Shown here piece after piece: positions 55,728 to 64,000 of a stretch of DNA of 64,000 nt. How positions within the stretch are numbered: the first letter of the stretch is position 1; each line of letters begins with the position of its first letter. Location of the stretch: NCBI RefSeq assembly GCF_020097835.1, contig NZ_CP083667.1, positions 124,001-188,000 on the forward strand, read 5' to 3'. The position numbers and the translations under genes are program-made. The notes below the pieces were generated by a model, which saw only the letters and a program-made list of their open reading frames with translations, did no database searches and was not told the origin of the DNA. This DNA is from Haloprofundus halobius (GTDB lineage: Archaea > Halobacteriota > Halobacteria > Halobacteriales > Haloferacaceae).

Positions 55728-56978
55728 ATGACCGACACCGAATCGACGCTGTCGAACGCTCGCCGACAACTCGAACGCGCGGCCGCTAACGTCGACATCG
55801 ACTCAGGTATCGTCGAACGGCTGAAACACCCGACTCGCGTTCAGCAGGTTTCTGTCCCGCTTCGGCGCGACGACGGTACGCTGGAGGTGTACACCGGTTT
55901 CCGCGCCCAGCACGACGACGTCCGCGGTCCCTACAAGGGCGGACTTCGCTACCACCCCGAAGTCAACGCCGAGGAGTGTATCGGCCTGTCGATGTGGATG
56001 ACGTGGAAGTGCGCCGTGATGGACCTCCCCTTCGGTGGCGGGAAGGGCGGTGTCGCAGTCGACCCGAAGACGCTCTCTGAGACGGAGCGTGAGCGACTCA
56101 CGCGGCGCTTCGCCGAGGAGATACGCGCCGCCATCGGACCGAAGAAGGACGTTCCCGCGCCCGACATGGGGACGGACTCGCAGACGATGGCGTGGTTCAT
56201 GGACGCCTACTCGATGCAGGAGGGCGAGACCATCCCCGGCGTCGTCACCGGCAAACCGCCGTCAGTCGGCGGGTCGCACGGTCGCGAGGAAGCGCCCGGC
56301 CGGAGCGTCGCCATCATCACGCGCGAGGCCATCGACTACTACGACTGGGACATCGAGGAGACGACCGTCGCCGTACAGGGGTTCGGTAGCGTCGGCGCGA
56401 ACGCGGCGCGCCTCCTCGACGAGTGGGGCGCGAAAATCGTCGCCGTCAGCGACGTCGACGGCGCGATATACGACCCCGACGGACTCGACACGAACGACGT
56501 CGAAAGTCACGACGAACGCCCGGGGATGGTCTCGGGGTACGACGCACCGGAGACGCTGACGAACGCCGAACTGTTCGAACTCGATGTCGACGTTCTCGTT
56601 CCGGCCGCCGTCAGCAACGTCATCACCGCCGACAACGTCGACGACGTGCAAGCGGAGATGATCGTCGAGGGCGCGAACGGACCGACGACGTTCGCCGCCG
56701 ACACGGTTCTCGAAGAGCGCGGCGTCCCGGTGATTCCGGACATCCTCGCGAACGCCGGCGGCGTCACCGTCTCGTACTTCGAGTGGTTGCAGGACATCAA
56801 CCGCCGGACGTGGCCGCTCGACAGAGTCCACGAGGAACTCGAACAGGAGATGCTGAAGGCGTGGAACGCCGTCCGCGCCGAAGTCGATGAGCGCGACCTG
56901 TCGTGGCGTGACGCCGCCTACGCGGTGGCGCTCTCGCGCATCGGCGAAGCGAAGGAGACGCGGGGACTGTGGCCCTGA
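55728..56978 (+). CDS. gdhA: NAD(P)-dependent glutamate dehydrogenase, paralogue 2
   Basis: Protein of 416 aa. [38 protein letters not shown] and [15 protein letters not shown], as in the paralogue at 3679-4980. The two are similar over most of their length; the first has a longer N terminus. ATG 55728 is 54 nt after the M24-fold gene stop, so it may share its transcript. Symbol choice is uncertain. Confidence 0.93.
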   Translation: MTDTESTLSNARRQLERAAANVDIDSGIVERLKHPTRVQQVSVPLRRDDGTLEVYTGFRAQHDDVRGPYKGGLRYHPEVNAEECIGLSMWMTWKCAVMDLPFGGGKGGVAVDPKTLSETERERLTRRFAEEIRAAIGPKKDVPAPDMGTDSQTMAWFMDAYSMQEGETIPGVVTGKPPSVGGSHGREEAPGRSVAIITREAIDYYDWDIEETTVAVQGFGSVGANAARLLDEWGAKIVAVSDVDGAIYDPDGLDTNDVESHDERPGMVSGYDAPETLTNAELFELDVDVLVPAAVSNVITADNVDDVQAEMIVEGANGPTTFAADTVLEERGVPVIPDILANAGGVTVSYFEWLQDINRRTWPLDRVHEELEQEMLKAWNAVRAEVDERDLSWRDAAYAVALSRIGEAKETRGLWP

Positions 56979-57032
56979 CGCGCCGCTCGCGCTGACCGCG
57001 CTCGGTCCCTCCGAAACGCCGAAATCGACGTT

Positions 57033-60000
57033 TCAGCGCCCCAGCGCCTCGGCGACTTTCTCGATTGGGTGCGGCGGCTCCGAAGCCGACGCCCCCCGGT
57101 CACCGAGTTGCGTGCGGCACGACGCGCCGGGAGCGACGACGACGTCGCCGTCGCTGTCGTCGATTTGGTCATACAGAACGCGGGCGATGGCTCTGCTCAT
57201 CGAGTAGTGTTCGGCCTCGTAGCCGAAACTGCCCGCCATTCCACAACAGCCCGAATCCAGCGGGTCGACCTCGTAGCCCGTCCGCCGGAGCACGCCGACG
57301 GCGTGGTGGTCCTTCCGCGTCGCCTTCTGGTGGCAGTGGCCGTGGTAGGTCAGCGACTCGGCGGGCGCAGAGAACGAGAGCGCCTCGTCGAGTCGGAACG
57401 CGTCGAGATACTCCATCACCCCGTAGGTGTTGGCCGCGACGGCTTCGACGTCCGCGACGGAGCTGTCGTTCGACGCCTGTGACCCGCCCAACAGGTCGAG
57501 GTAGTCCGACTGGAGCATCACCGCGTCCGACGGTTCGACGAGGACGACGTCCCAGCCATCCGCGACGCGGGGGGAGAGCGCCGCCACGTTCGTCTCGGCT
57601 CGTTCCCGCGAGCGGTCGAGAAAGCCCTTCGAGTGGGCGGGTCGGCCGGTCGAGGTGACGCCGTCGGGGAGCGCGACGTGGACGCCCGCGGCTTCGAGCA
57701 CGCGGACGGCCGCTTTCCCCGCCTCGGGGTGGTTGTAGTTCGTGTACGTGTCCGGGAAGAGCAGCACCCTCCGGTCGGCCGACGACGCCGGAACTCGGGA
57801 GCCGCCGCGCTCGTCGAACCAGTCGACGAACGTCTCGCGGTGGAACGTCGGCAGCGACCGCTCTCGCGCGATGCCGACGGTCTTCTCCATGAGCGTCCGC
57901 GCGCCCGGAAGCTTCGGTGCGAAGTTCGAGACGGGCGCGAGCACCGACCCGAGGGCGTTGAGTCGGTCGACTTCGGCAAACAGCCGGTCGCGGAGGCTCG
58001 CGCCGTGGCGCTCGTGGTGAGCGTGTTCGATCTCGGCTTTGAGTTTCGCCATGTCGACTTCGCTCGGACAGTCGCGCGCACAGCCCTTACAGCCGACGCA
58101 GAGGTCGACGATTTCGCGCATAAACTCGACGTCGTGGCTCTCCTCGGAGAGGTCGCCGCTCATCGCCTGTCGGAGCATGTTCGCGCGACCCCGCGTCGAG
58201 AGGCTCTCTTCCTCGGCGGCGCGGTAGGTCGGACACATCACCCCGCCCGTCGTGTCCTGGTTTCCGCGACAGCCCCCGCAGCCGTGACAGAGCTCGGCCA
58301 TTCCCTGAAAGCCGTTCGCGTTCTCCCACTCGAGCGTGGGTTCGAAGTCGGGGTCGAACTCGTACTCGGGCGAGAGGCGGAGGTTCTCGGTCATCGAGAC
58401 GACGCTCGCCCGCGAGGGGACGTCCGCCGGGACGGTCTCGGACTCGGCGTAGCCGCAGACCTGTCCGGGGTTCAACAGCCAGTTGGGGTCGAACGCGGTC
58501 TTCACCTCGCGGAACGCGTCCCAGAGACGGTCGCCGTACAACTTGCGGTTCCACTGGGAGCGCGCGCGGCCGTCGCCGTGCTCGCCCGACACCGACCCGC
58601 CGAACTCGACGACGAACTCCGTCACCGCGTCGGCGATGGTCTCGAACGCCTCCAGTCCCTCGGCGGTCTTCGTGTCGACGAGCGGGCGGACGTGGAGAAC
58701 GCCCGGCCCGGCGTGGGCGTAGAAACTCGTGTTCGCGTCGTACTCGTCGATGACATCGCGGAACCGGTCGACGTACTCCGGGAGTCGCTCGGCGGGGACC
58801 GCGCAGTCCTCGATGAACGAGATGTGCTTCTCGTCGGTCGTCCGCGACAGCAGGATCGGTGCGGCCGCCTTCCGCATCTTCCAGAGTCCGGCGCGCTCCT
58901 CGGCGTCGTGGGCCTCCAGCGCCGCGAACGCGCGGGCGTCGTCGGCGAGTTCGATTCCCGCAGACGGCGTCGCCTCGGGCGTCGCTGACGGTACCCGCGC
59001 GGCGAGGAGGTCTGCGACCTGCTGGCGACCGTCCGCCTCGGAGTCGGCGTAGAACTCGACGAGGAGCGCGCCGCGCGTCCCGTCGGGGAGCGACGCGGCG
59101 ACGTCGCGGAACTCGGCGGTCTCCAGCGCGAGGTCGATGAGCACGTCGTCGATGAGTTCGACGGCGGCGGGGCCGTGGTCGAGGATGGGCGCGACGTCCG
59201 CGGCGGCGTCGTACACGTCCTCGTACGTGAGGAGCGCGACGGCTTTCGTCTCGGGAATCGGTTCGAGCGACACCGTGGCTTCGGTGACGATTGCGAGCGT
59301 CCCCTCGCTCCCGGCGAGTAGGCGCGCGAGGTTGACCGTCCCGGCCTCGCTGTCGGGGTCGATGCCGGAATCGTCGGCCATCCGCCGCTCGCCGCGCGCC
59401 TCGTCGACGAGCATGTCGAGATTGTACCCCGAGACGTTTCGCTTGAGGTCCGGGTAGCGCGCGTCGATCTCGTCGGCTTCCTCGTCGAGGATGCGGACGA
59501 CCTCGGCGTAAATCCGGGGCAGGAGGTCGCTTACCGGTCCAGAGTCGCCCCAACGGTCTGAATCGGGGTCGGCCTTCTCGCGGAGTTCGTCGACAGACAT
59601 CTCGCCGAACGTCGTCACGGTGCCGTCGGCGAGAACGACCTCCGCCTCCTCGACGTAGTAGTCGGTCTTGCCGTACTGCAGCGAGTGCGCGCCCGTCGAG
59701 TTGTTGCCGATGGCGCCGCCGAGGACGCTCCGATTGCCCGCCGCTGGGTCGGGCGCGAATTTGAGGTCGTGTGGGGCGGCACGTTCGTTCAGGTCCGCGA
59801 GGATCGTTCCGGCCTGTGCGGTCGCGCTCTCCTCCTCGGCGTCGACCTCGACGACGGCGTCCATGTAGCGACTGAAGTCGAGGACGACCGCTTCGTTGAC
59901 GGCTTGTCCGGCGAGACTGGTGCCGCCGCCACGAGGGAGGACGGGAATCTCTCGCCGTGCGCAGTAGTCGACGACAGTCGCCACGTCGTCGGTCGACGTC

Positions 60001-60248
60001 GGGAAGACGACGCCGATGGGGACGACCTCGTAGGCGGAGGCGTCGGTCGCGTACAGCTGGCGCGTGTACTCGTCGAAGCGCACGTCACCGTCGACGCGCG
60101 CTTCGAGGTCGCGGACGACGCCCGAGCGGGCGACCTCGCCGCCGACGTAGTCGTACGCCGCACGCGGGTCGGCGGAAGGGTCGGACGCGGTAGAGTCGGC
60201 TAAGGAGTCTGTCGTGGTCGGGTCGTCCGAGGGGTCTGTCGCGGTCAT
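57033..60248 (-). CDS. FAD-linked D-lactate/glycolate-type dehydrogenase fused to Fe-S/CCG domains
   Basis: Protein of 1071 aa: GlcD-like FAD domain (PRGGGTSLAGQ at 105-115, AGNRSVLGGAIGNNSTGAHS), oxidase C-terminal domain (YAHAGPGVLHVRP, GEHGDGRARS), then Fe-S cysteine clusters (CHGCGGCRGN near 650, CVGCKGCARDCPSEVD near 716) and cysteine-rich CCG sequence (SGCCGMAGSFGYEAEHYS near 1000). The fusion resembles bacterial Dld-II/GlcD-GlpC-type membrane-quinone dehydrogenases of D-lactate, D-2-hydroxyglutarate or glycolate. ATG 60248 starts the low-complexity Thr/Ser/Asp leader; the gene ends 8 nt before the D-2-hydroxyacid dehydrogenase stop. The two probably share an operon. Electron acceptor unknown. 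Confidence 0.9.
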   Translation of the reverse strand: MTATDPSDDPTTTDSLADSTASDPSADPRAAYDYVGGEVARSGVVRDLEARVDGDVRFDEYTRQLYATDASAYEVVPIGVVFPTSTDDVATVVDYCARREIPVLPRGGGTSLAGQAVNEAVVLDFSRYMDAVVEVDAEEESATAQAGTILADLNERAAPHDLKFAPDPAAGNRSVLGGAIGNNSTGAHSLQYGKTDYYVEEAEVVLADGTVTTFGEMSVDELREKADPDSDRWGDSGPVSDLLPRIYAEVVRILDEEADEIDARYPDLKRNVSGYNLDMLVDEARGERRMADDSGIDPDSEAGTVNLARLLAGSEGTLAIVTEATVSLEPIPETKAVALLTYEDVYDAAADVAPILDHGPAAVELIDDVLIDLALETAEFRDVAASLPDGTRGALLVEFYADSEADGRQQVADLLAARVPSATPEATPSAGIELADDARAFAALEAHDAEERAGLWKMRKAAAPILLSRTTDEKHISFIEDCAVPAERLPEYVDRFRDVIDEYDANTSFYAHAGPGVLHVRPLVDTKTAEGLEAFETIADAVTEFVVEFGGSVSGEHGDGRARSQWNRKLYGDRLWDAFREVKTAFDPNWLLNPGQVCGYAESETVPADVPSRASVVSMTENLRLSPEYEFDPDFEPTLEWENANGFQGMAELCHGCGGCRGNQDTTGGVMCPTYRAAEEESLSTRGRANMLRQAMSGDLSEESHDVEFMREIVDLCVGCKGCARDCPSEVDMAKLKAEIEHAHHERHGASLRDRLFAEVDRLNALGSVLAPVSNFAPKLPGARTLMEKTVGIARERSLPTFHRETFVDWFDERGGSRVPASSADRRVLLFPDTYTNYNHPEAGKAAVRVLEAAGVHVALPDGVTSTGRPAHSKGFLDRSRERAETNVAALSPRVADGWDVVLVEPSDAVMLQSDYLDLLGGSQASNDSSVADVEAVAANTYGVMEYLDAFRLDEALSFSAPAESLTYHGHCHQKATRKDHHAVGVLRRTGYEVDPLDSGCCGMAGSFGYEAEHYSMSRAIARVLYDQIDDSDGDVVVAPGASCRTQLGDRGASASEPPHPIEKVAEALGR

Positions 60249-60256
60249 CGAGACGG

Positions 60257-61228
60257 TCAGGCCGACTCCGGCGCGAGCAGTTGGTTCGCCAGTTCCTCGC
60301 CCGCGTCGAGGCGGCCGACGTTCTCGGTGACGATGGCGGCGAGTCGGTCCCAGTGTTTCGGCGTGTGACCGCCCGTGTGTGGCGTGATGTGGCAGTTTTC
60401 GAGGTCCCAAAGCGGATGGTCGGCCGGCAGCGGCTCGGGGTCGGTCACGTCCAGCGCCGCGCCGCGAATCTTGTTCCACCGGAGTGCCGAGACGAGCGCG
60501 TCGGTGTCGACGATGCCGCCGCGAGCGGTGTTGACGAGCACCGCGTCGGGTCGCATCGTCGCGAACTCCTCGTCACCGATGAGGCCGCGGGTCAGGTCGT
60601 TGAGCGGGCAGGCGAGGACGACGTACTCGCTGCGCGAGAGCGCGTCGTGGATGGCGTCCTCGTCGAATCCAACGACCTCGTCGGTTGGCCCGCCCTTCTC
60701 GGGCGTGTAGCGGACGCCGATGGTGTCGACCTCGAACCCCTGTAGGCGCTGGACGAGCGCCTCGCCGATGGAGCCGAGACCGACGACGGTGACCGTGCTG
60801 CCGGAGAACTCGTGCGACTGGAAGTGCCGCCACTCCGAGCGCTGCTTCCGTCGCCACCCCTCGTGGAGTCGACGGGTGAAGGTGAGCATGTTGCCGATGG
60901 CCTGCTCGGCGATGCCCGGTGCGTGGATGCCGCCCGCGTTGGTGACGGCGACGCCGCGGTCGGCGAGCGCGCCCATCGGCAGGTGGTCGGTGCCGGCGAA
61001 CGTGCAGGCGAACAGTTCGAGGCGCTCGGCGCGCGCGAGCAGTTCCTCGTCGAGGCTGATGCCGGTGACGACTCGCGCCTCGGCGATGAGTTCGCGCTCC
61101 TGTTTCGGCGTTCGGGCGAGCGCGACCGTCCGGTCGGGGAGGCGTTCGCGCAACAGTTCGGCGTACGGTTCCATCGAGAGTCCTTCCGTCCCCTCGCGGA
61201 GGACGACGACGTCGGGATTGGTGGTCAT
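60257..61228 (-). CDS. D-2-hydroxyacid dehydrogenase
   Basis: Protein of 323 aa. NAD motif VVGLGSIGEALVQRL and the catalytic triad Arg (NTARGG), Glu (DPEPLPADHP) and His (TPHTGGHTP). The D-isomer family oxidises or reduces D-lactate, glycerate, glyoxylate or 2-keto acids. The Fe-S oxidase follows 8 nt downstream on the same strand, suggesting one pathway for D-2-hydroxy acids. Substrate unresolved. Confidence 0.92.
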   Translation of the reverse strand: MTTNPDVVVLREGTEGLSMEPYAELLRERLPDRTVALARTPKQERELIAEARVVTGISLDEELLARAERLELFACTFAGTDHLPMGALADRGVAVTNAGGIHAPGIAEQAIGNMLTFTRRLHEGWRRKQRSEWRHFQSHEFSGSTVTVVGLGSIGEALVQRLQGFEVDTIGVRYTPEKGGPTDEVVGFDEDAIHDALSRSEYVVLACPLNDLTRGLIGDEEFATMRPDAVLVNTARGGIVDTDALVSALRWNKIRGAALDVTDPEPLPADHPLWDLENCHITPHTGGHTPKHWDRLAAIVTENVGRLDAGEELANQLLAPESA

Positions 61229-61373
61229 CTGAGTGTTTCCTCTGCCGGACGGTGCTGGCTCCGGTTGCGGACGCTCGCGAACCGCACGACCCGTTCGAAT
61301 CGTGCGACTCGTCCGGCGTGTACGGTCGTACCATTGTCAGAGTCCGACTTAGTGTTTTTGTGTAACCACCATC

Positions 61374-61386
61374 AACGAAAATCGTT
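61374..61386. promoter_or_regulatory. short inverted repeat before the M20 gene
   Basis: AACGA-aaa-TCGTT (5-3-5) lies about 35 nt before ATG 61421, just upstream of a TATA-like agttaag (61389-61395). Confidence 0.35.
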
Positions 61387-61420
61387 CACAGTTAAGTGCG
61401 TGTCTCTGTCACACTAGCCC

Positions 61421-62710
61421 ATGGCCGAGCCGATACGAGCGCGACTGAGCGAGTTGCGACGACACCTCCACCGGTATCCGGAACCCGGGTGGTGCGAGTT
61501 CCAGACGACCGCCTGGCTGGTCGAGGAACTCCGGGCCATCGGCGTCGACGAACTCGCGGTCGGACCGGAGGCGTACGACCCCGACGACCGGATGGCTGTC
61601 CCAGCCGAGGATCGCGTCGAAGCGTGGTACCAACGCGCCCGCGAGCGTGGCGTGGACGACGATCTCCTCGAGAAGATGGCGGGCGGCAACACGGGAGCTG
61701 TCGCCGTCCTCGACCGCGGTGAGGGACCGACCGTCGGCCTCCGCGTCGACATCGACGGGCTGTTCATCGAGGAGTCCGACGGCGACGACCACGTCCCGGC
61801 GGCCGAGGGATTCCGCTCGGAGACCGGCGAGACGATGCACGCCTGCGGTCACGACGCGCACATGACCTGGGGGCTCGCCACGCTAGAGGCCATACAAGAT
61901 AGCGAGTTCGCCGGCCGACTCGTGGTGTTCTTCCAGCCTGCAGAGGAGGTCTCCGGCGGCGGTTGTCCGATGGCCGAAAGCGAGTACGCCGAGGGGCTCG
62001 ACTACTTCTTCGCCGTCCACGTCGGCCTCGACCACCCCACGGGAGAAGTCGTCGCCGGCATCGAGCGCCCGCTGGCGATGTGTCACGTCGACGTCGATAT
62101 AGAGGGAACCTCCGCACACGCCGGGAAAGCGCCGCAGGACGGCGACAACGCCATCCAGGCGCTCGGCACCGCCATCCAGAACGTCTACGGCATCCCGCGG
62201 CACGCCGACGGGATGACCCGCGTCAACGTCGGCCGCGTCGAGGGCGGCACGGCGAGCAACGTCATCGCCGAGGACGTCGGGGCCGTCGCCGAGGCCCGCG
62301 GCGAGACGACGGAACTCATGGAGTACGCGAAGCAAGCGCTCACGCAGACGTTCGAGACGGCCGCCGAGATGCACGGCTGCGAGGCCGACGTCACCATCGT
62401 GAGCGAGAGTCCCCGCGCCGACAGCGACCCCGAACTCGTCGACGTCGTCGCCGGCGTCGCCCGCGGCGTCGACGGCGTCGACACCGTCGTCCCCACCGCC
62501 GACTTCGGCGCGAGCGAGGACGCGACGTTCCTCATGCAGCGCGTCCAGTGGGAGGGGGGCCTCGCGTCCTACCTCATCGTCGGCACCGACCATCCGACGA
62601 GCCACCACACGCCGACCTTCGACGTCGACGAGCGTAGCCTCGACACCGGCGTCGAACTGCTCACGGAGGCGATCCTCGCCGTCTCGGACGACGGGGTGGA
62701 CGAACCGTGA
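61421..62710 (+). CDS. M20-family amidohydrolase/peptidase
   Basis: Protein of 429 aa. Metal-binding HACGHDAHM (residues about 140-148), FFQPAEEVSGGG, and the dimerisation domain (SAHAGKAPQDGDNAIQAL). It hydrolyses N-acyl amino acids or carboxypeptidase-type amide bonds in the cytoplasm. Divergent from the dehydrogenase pair by 192 nt. The stop overlaps the GTG of the threonine ammonia-lyase gene, so both are co-transcribed. Confidence 0.92.
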   Translation: MAEPIRARLSELRRHLHRYPEPGWCEFQTTAWLVEELRAIGVDELAVGPEAYDPDDRMAVPAEDRVEAWYQRARERGVDDDLLEKMAGGNTGAVAVLDRGEGPTVGLRVDIDGLFIEESDGDDHVPAAEGFRSETGETMHACGHDAHMTWGLATLEAIQDSEFAGRLVVFFQPAEEVSGGGCPMAESEYAEGLDYFFAVHVGLDHPTGEVVAGIERPLAMCHVDVDIEGTSAHAGKAPQDGDNAIQALGTAIQNVYGIPRHADGMTRVNVGRVEGGTASNVIAEDVGAVAEARGETTELMEYAKQALTQTFETAAEMHGCEADVTIVSESPRADSDPELVDVVAGVARGVDGVDTVVPTADFGASEDATFLMQRVQWEGGLASYLIVGTDHPTSHHTPTFDVDERSLDTGVELLTEAILAVSDDGVDEP

Positions 62711-63984
62711 GTCCGTCGTCGGACGTCTCGGACGAGATACCGACGGCCGACGAAGTCGTCACCGTCGAGGACGTGGAGGCCGCCCGCGAGCGCCTCGCGG
62801 ACGTCGTCCACCGGACGCCTCTCGACGGGTCGACGACATTCGCCGAGCGCAGCGGGGCCGCCGCCGTGGGTCTCAAACTCGAGAACGTTCAGCGGACGGG
62901 GTCGTTCAAGATTCGCGGCGCGTACAACGCGATGGCTCAGCTCTCGGCGGAGGCGCGCGAACGCGGCGTCGTCGCCGCTAGTGCCGGCAACCACGCACAG
63001 GGTGTCGCGCTCGCCGGGGGGTTGCTCGATATCGACGCCACCATCGTCGTTCCGGAGGTGACACCGGCGGCGAAAATCGACGCGACGCGCGGCTACGGGG
63101 CCGAGGTCGTCGTCGAGGGCGGCGACTACGAACGCTCCTACGAGCACGCGCTGGAACTCGCAGACGAGGAGGAACTGGCGTTCGTCCACCCGTTCGACGA
63201 CGAGCACGTCATCGCCGGCCAGGGAACCGTCGGCCTCGAACTGTTCGAACAGGACCCCGACGTGGACACGGTGCTCGTCTCCATCGGCGGGGGCGGCCTC
63301 ATCTCGGGCATCGCGACGGCTGCGAAAGCCCACGACCCGAGTATCCGCGTCGTCGGCGTCCAACCCGAGGGGGCGGCCCACGCCAAACCCTCGCTCGTAG
63401 GCGACGAGATTCACGTGCTCTCGAACGTCGATACCGTCGCCGAGGGTATCGCCGACGCCCGGCTGCTGGAGAAGACGTTCGCCGTCGTTCGCGAGCGCGT
63501 CGACGACGTTGTCTCGGTGAGCGACGCCGACATCGCCGTCGCGACGGCGTTACTCGCCGAGCGGGCGAAGACCGTCGCCGAAGCGGCGGGCGCAGCCCCG
63601 GTCGCAGCGTTGCTCTCGGGAGCCGTCGACGTCGAGGGTGAACGCGTCGCGGCCGTCGTCTCCGGCGGTAACGCCAACCTCACGGACCACGCCGAACTCT
63701 GTCGAGTGGGTCTCGAACGAATCGGGCGCTACGCCGAGGCCCGCCTCGAACTCGCCCGGTGGCCGACGGTTCTCGGCGATGTGACCGATGTCGTCGAGGA
63801 ACGGGGTGCGGAACTCGACACGCTCGAACGCGCCCGACGGACGGCGGCCGACGACCTCAACCGGACGCCGGTCCGCGTCGGCGTCGAGGGGAGCGGTCCC
63901 GACCACCTCCGCGACGCGCTGGCCGCGCTCGATGCGCTGGACGGCGTGAGCGTCGTGAGAAACAGCCTCGACACGGAGACGTAG
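62707..63984 (+). CDS. ilvA: threonine ammonia-lyase (threonine dehydratase)
   Basis: Protein of 425 aa. PLP Lys in TGSFKIRGAYN, GGGGLISG phosphate loop, SAGNHAQGVAL, and a C-terminal ACT-like tail (RVGVEGSGPDHLRDAL), usual for biosynthetic or catabolic enzymes. It makes 2-oxobutanoate and ammonia from threonine. Start GTG 62707 overlaps the M20 stop in GTGA. Relatives act on other hydroxyamino acids, including the EutB branch; the ACT tail argues for the usual threonine enzyme. Confidence 0.9.
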   Translation: MSPSSDVSDEIPTADEVVTVEDVEAARERLADVVHRTPLDGSTTFAERSGAAAVGLKLENVQRTGSFKIRGAYNAMAQLSAEARERGVVAASAGNHAQGVALAGGLLDIDATIVVPEVTPAAKIDATRGYGAEVVVEGGDYERSYEHALELADEEELAFVHPFDDEHVIAGQGTVGLELFEQDPDVDTVLVSIGGGGLISGIATAAKAHDPSIRVVGVQPEGAAHAKPSLVGDEIHVLSNVDTVAEGIADARLLEKTFAVVRERVDDVVSVSDADIAVATALLAERAKTVAEAAGAAPVAALLSGAVDVEGERVAAVVSGGNANLTDHAELCRVGLERIGRYAEARLELARWPTVLGDVTDVVEERGAELDTLERARRTAADDLNRTPVRVGVEGSGPDHLRDALAALDALDGVSVVRNSLDTET

Positions 63985-64000
63985 AGCGGGAGCGAAAATC

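Noticed and set aside
54495-63984. A firm ectoine-catabolic operon call
   Set aside because: Only the M24-fold protein has a specific DoeA-like signature; the other members are generic families.
1-64000. CRISPR arrays, tRNA or rRNA genes
   Set aside because: No regularly spaced repeats, no tRNA T-loop context outside genes, and no rRNA-like stretch was seen by eye.

Overview
The window is chromosomal DNA of an extremely halophilic archaeon (class Halobacteria). Support: GC-rich codons with strong GAC/GAG bias, very acidic proteins, twin-arginine lipoprotein signals (RR..GC), TATA boxes about 25-30 nt before start codons (leaderless genes), and lineage-typical families: Bat-type HTH_10 regulator, halocyanin, MaeB malic enzyme with a phosphotransacetylase tail, and F420 enzymes. 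No rRNA, tRNA or CRISPR array was seen.

Layout. (1) 1-9.6 kb: decayed TauE/SafE-like exporter end, large PAS/GAF/HTH_10 regulator, zinc-ribbon plus glutamate dehydrogenase pair, Vps62-like lipoprotein gene broken by an in-frame TAG, multicopper-oxidase C-terminal fragment, double-cupredoxin halocyanin, and an AT-rich stretch with an IS200/IS605-like end hairpin. (2) 9.7-40.4 kb: a pectin and sugar-acid catabolic island: intracellular PL2-like lyase, malic enzyme, secreted PL1-like pectate lyase, intracellular GH28, Gfo/Idh oxidoreductase, a peptide-type ABC importer with a fused double ATPase, four enolase-superfamily enzymes, SDR, aldehyde dehydrogenase, uronate dehydrogenase, two DHDPS-family proteins, ThuA-like protein and an IclR regulator. 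(3) 40.6-43.2 kb: an F420 group (CofC, F420-dependent NADP reductase, LLM oxidoreductase). (4) 43.7-46.8 kb: small membrane protein, PmbA/TldD-like protein, AstE-like zinc deacylase. (5) 46.85-63.98 kb: a second peptide-type ABC operon (minus strand), M28 peptidase, M24-fold hydrolase without metal ligands, second glutamate dehydrogenase, D-lactate/glycolate-type FAD/Fe-S oxidase, D-2-hydroxyacid dehydrogenase, M20 amidohydrolase, threonine ammonia-lyase.

Central reading: region 2 holds every step of the oxidative D-galacturonate route. Pectate is cut outside by PL1, fragments are probably imported by the Opp-type transporter and finished inside by GH28 and PL2. Galacturonate is then oxidised by uronate dehydrogenase (30713-31552), the galactarolactone opened by a Gci-like cycloisomerase (32226-33359), the ketodeoxyhexarate decarboxylated and dehydrated by a KdgD-like enzyme (33549-34484), and the semialdehyde oxidised to 2-oxoglutarate by 29159-30610. 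A DgoD-like galactonate dehydratase, a second DHDPS-family protein and ThuA form a second sugar-acid module. A palindrome GTTCCC-N5-GGGAAC lies upstream of the IclR gene and recurs, perfect or near-perfect, upstream of the Gfo/Idh gene and, in weaker form, of the PL1 gene, suggesting a shared operator. All functions are inferred from sequence by eye; no database search was run.
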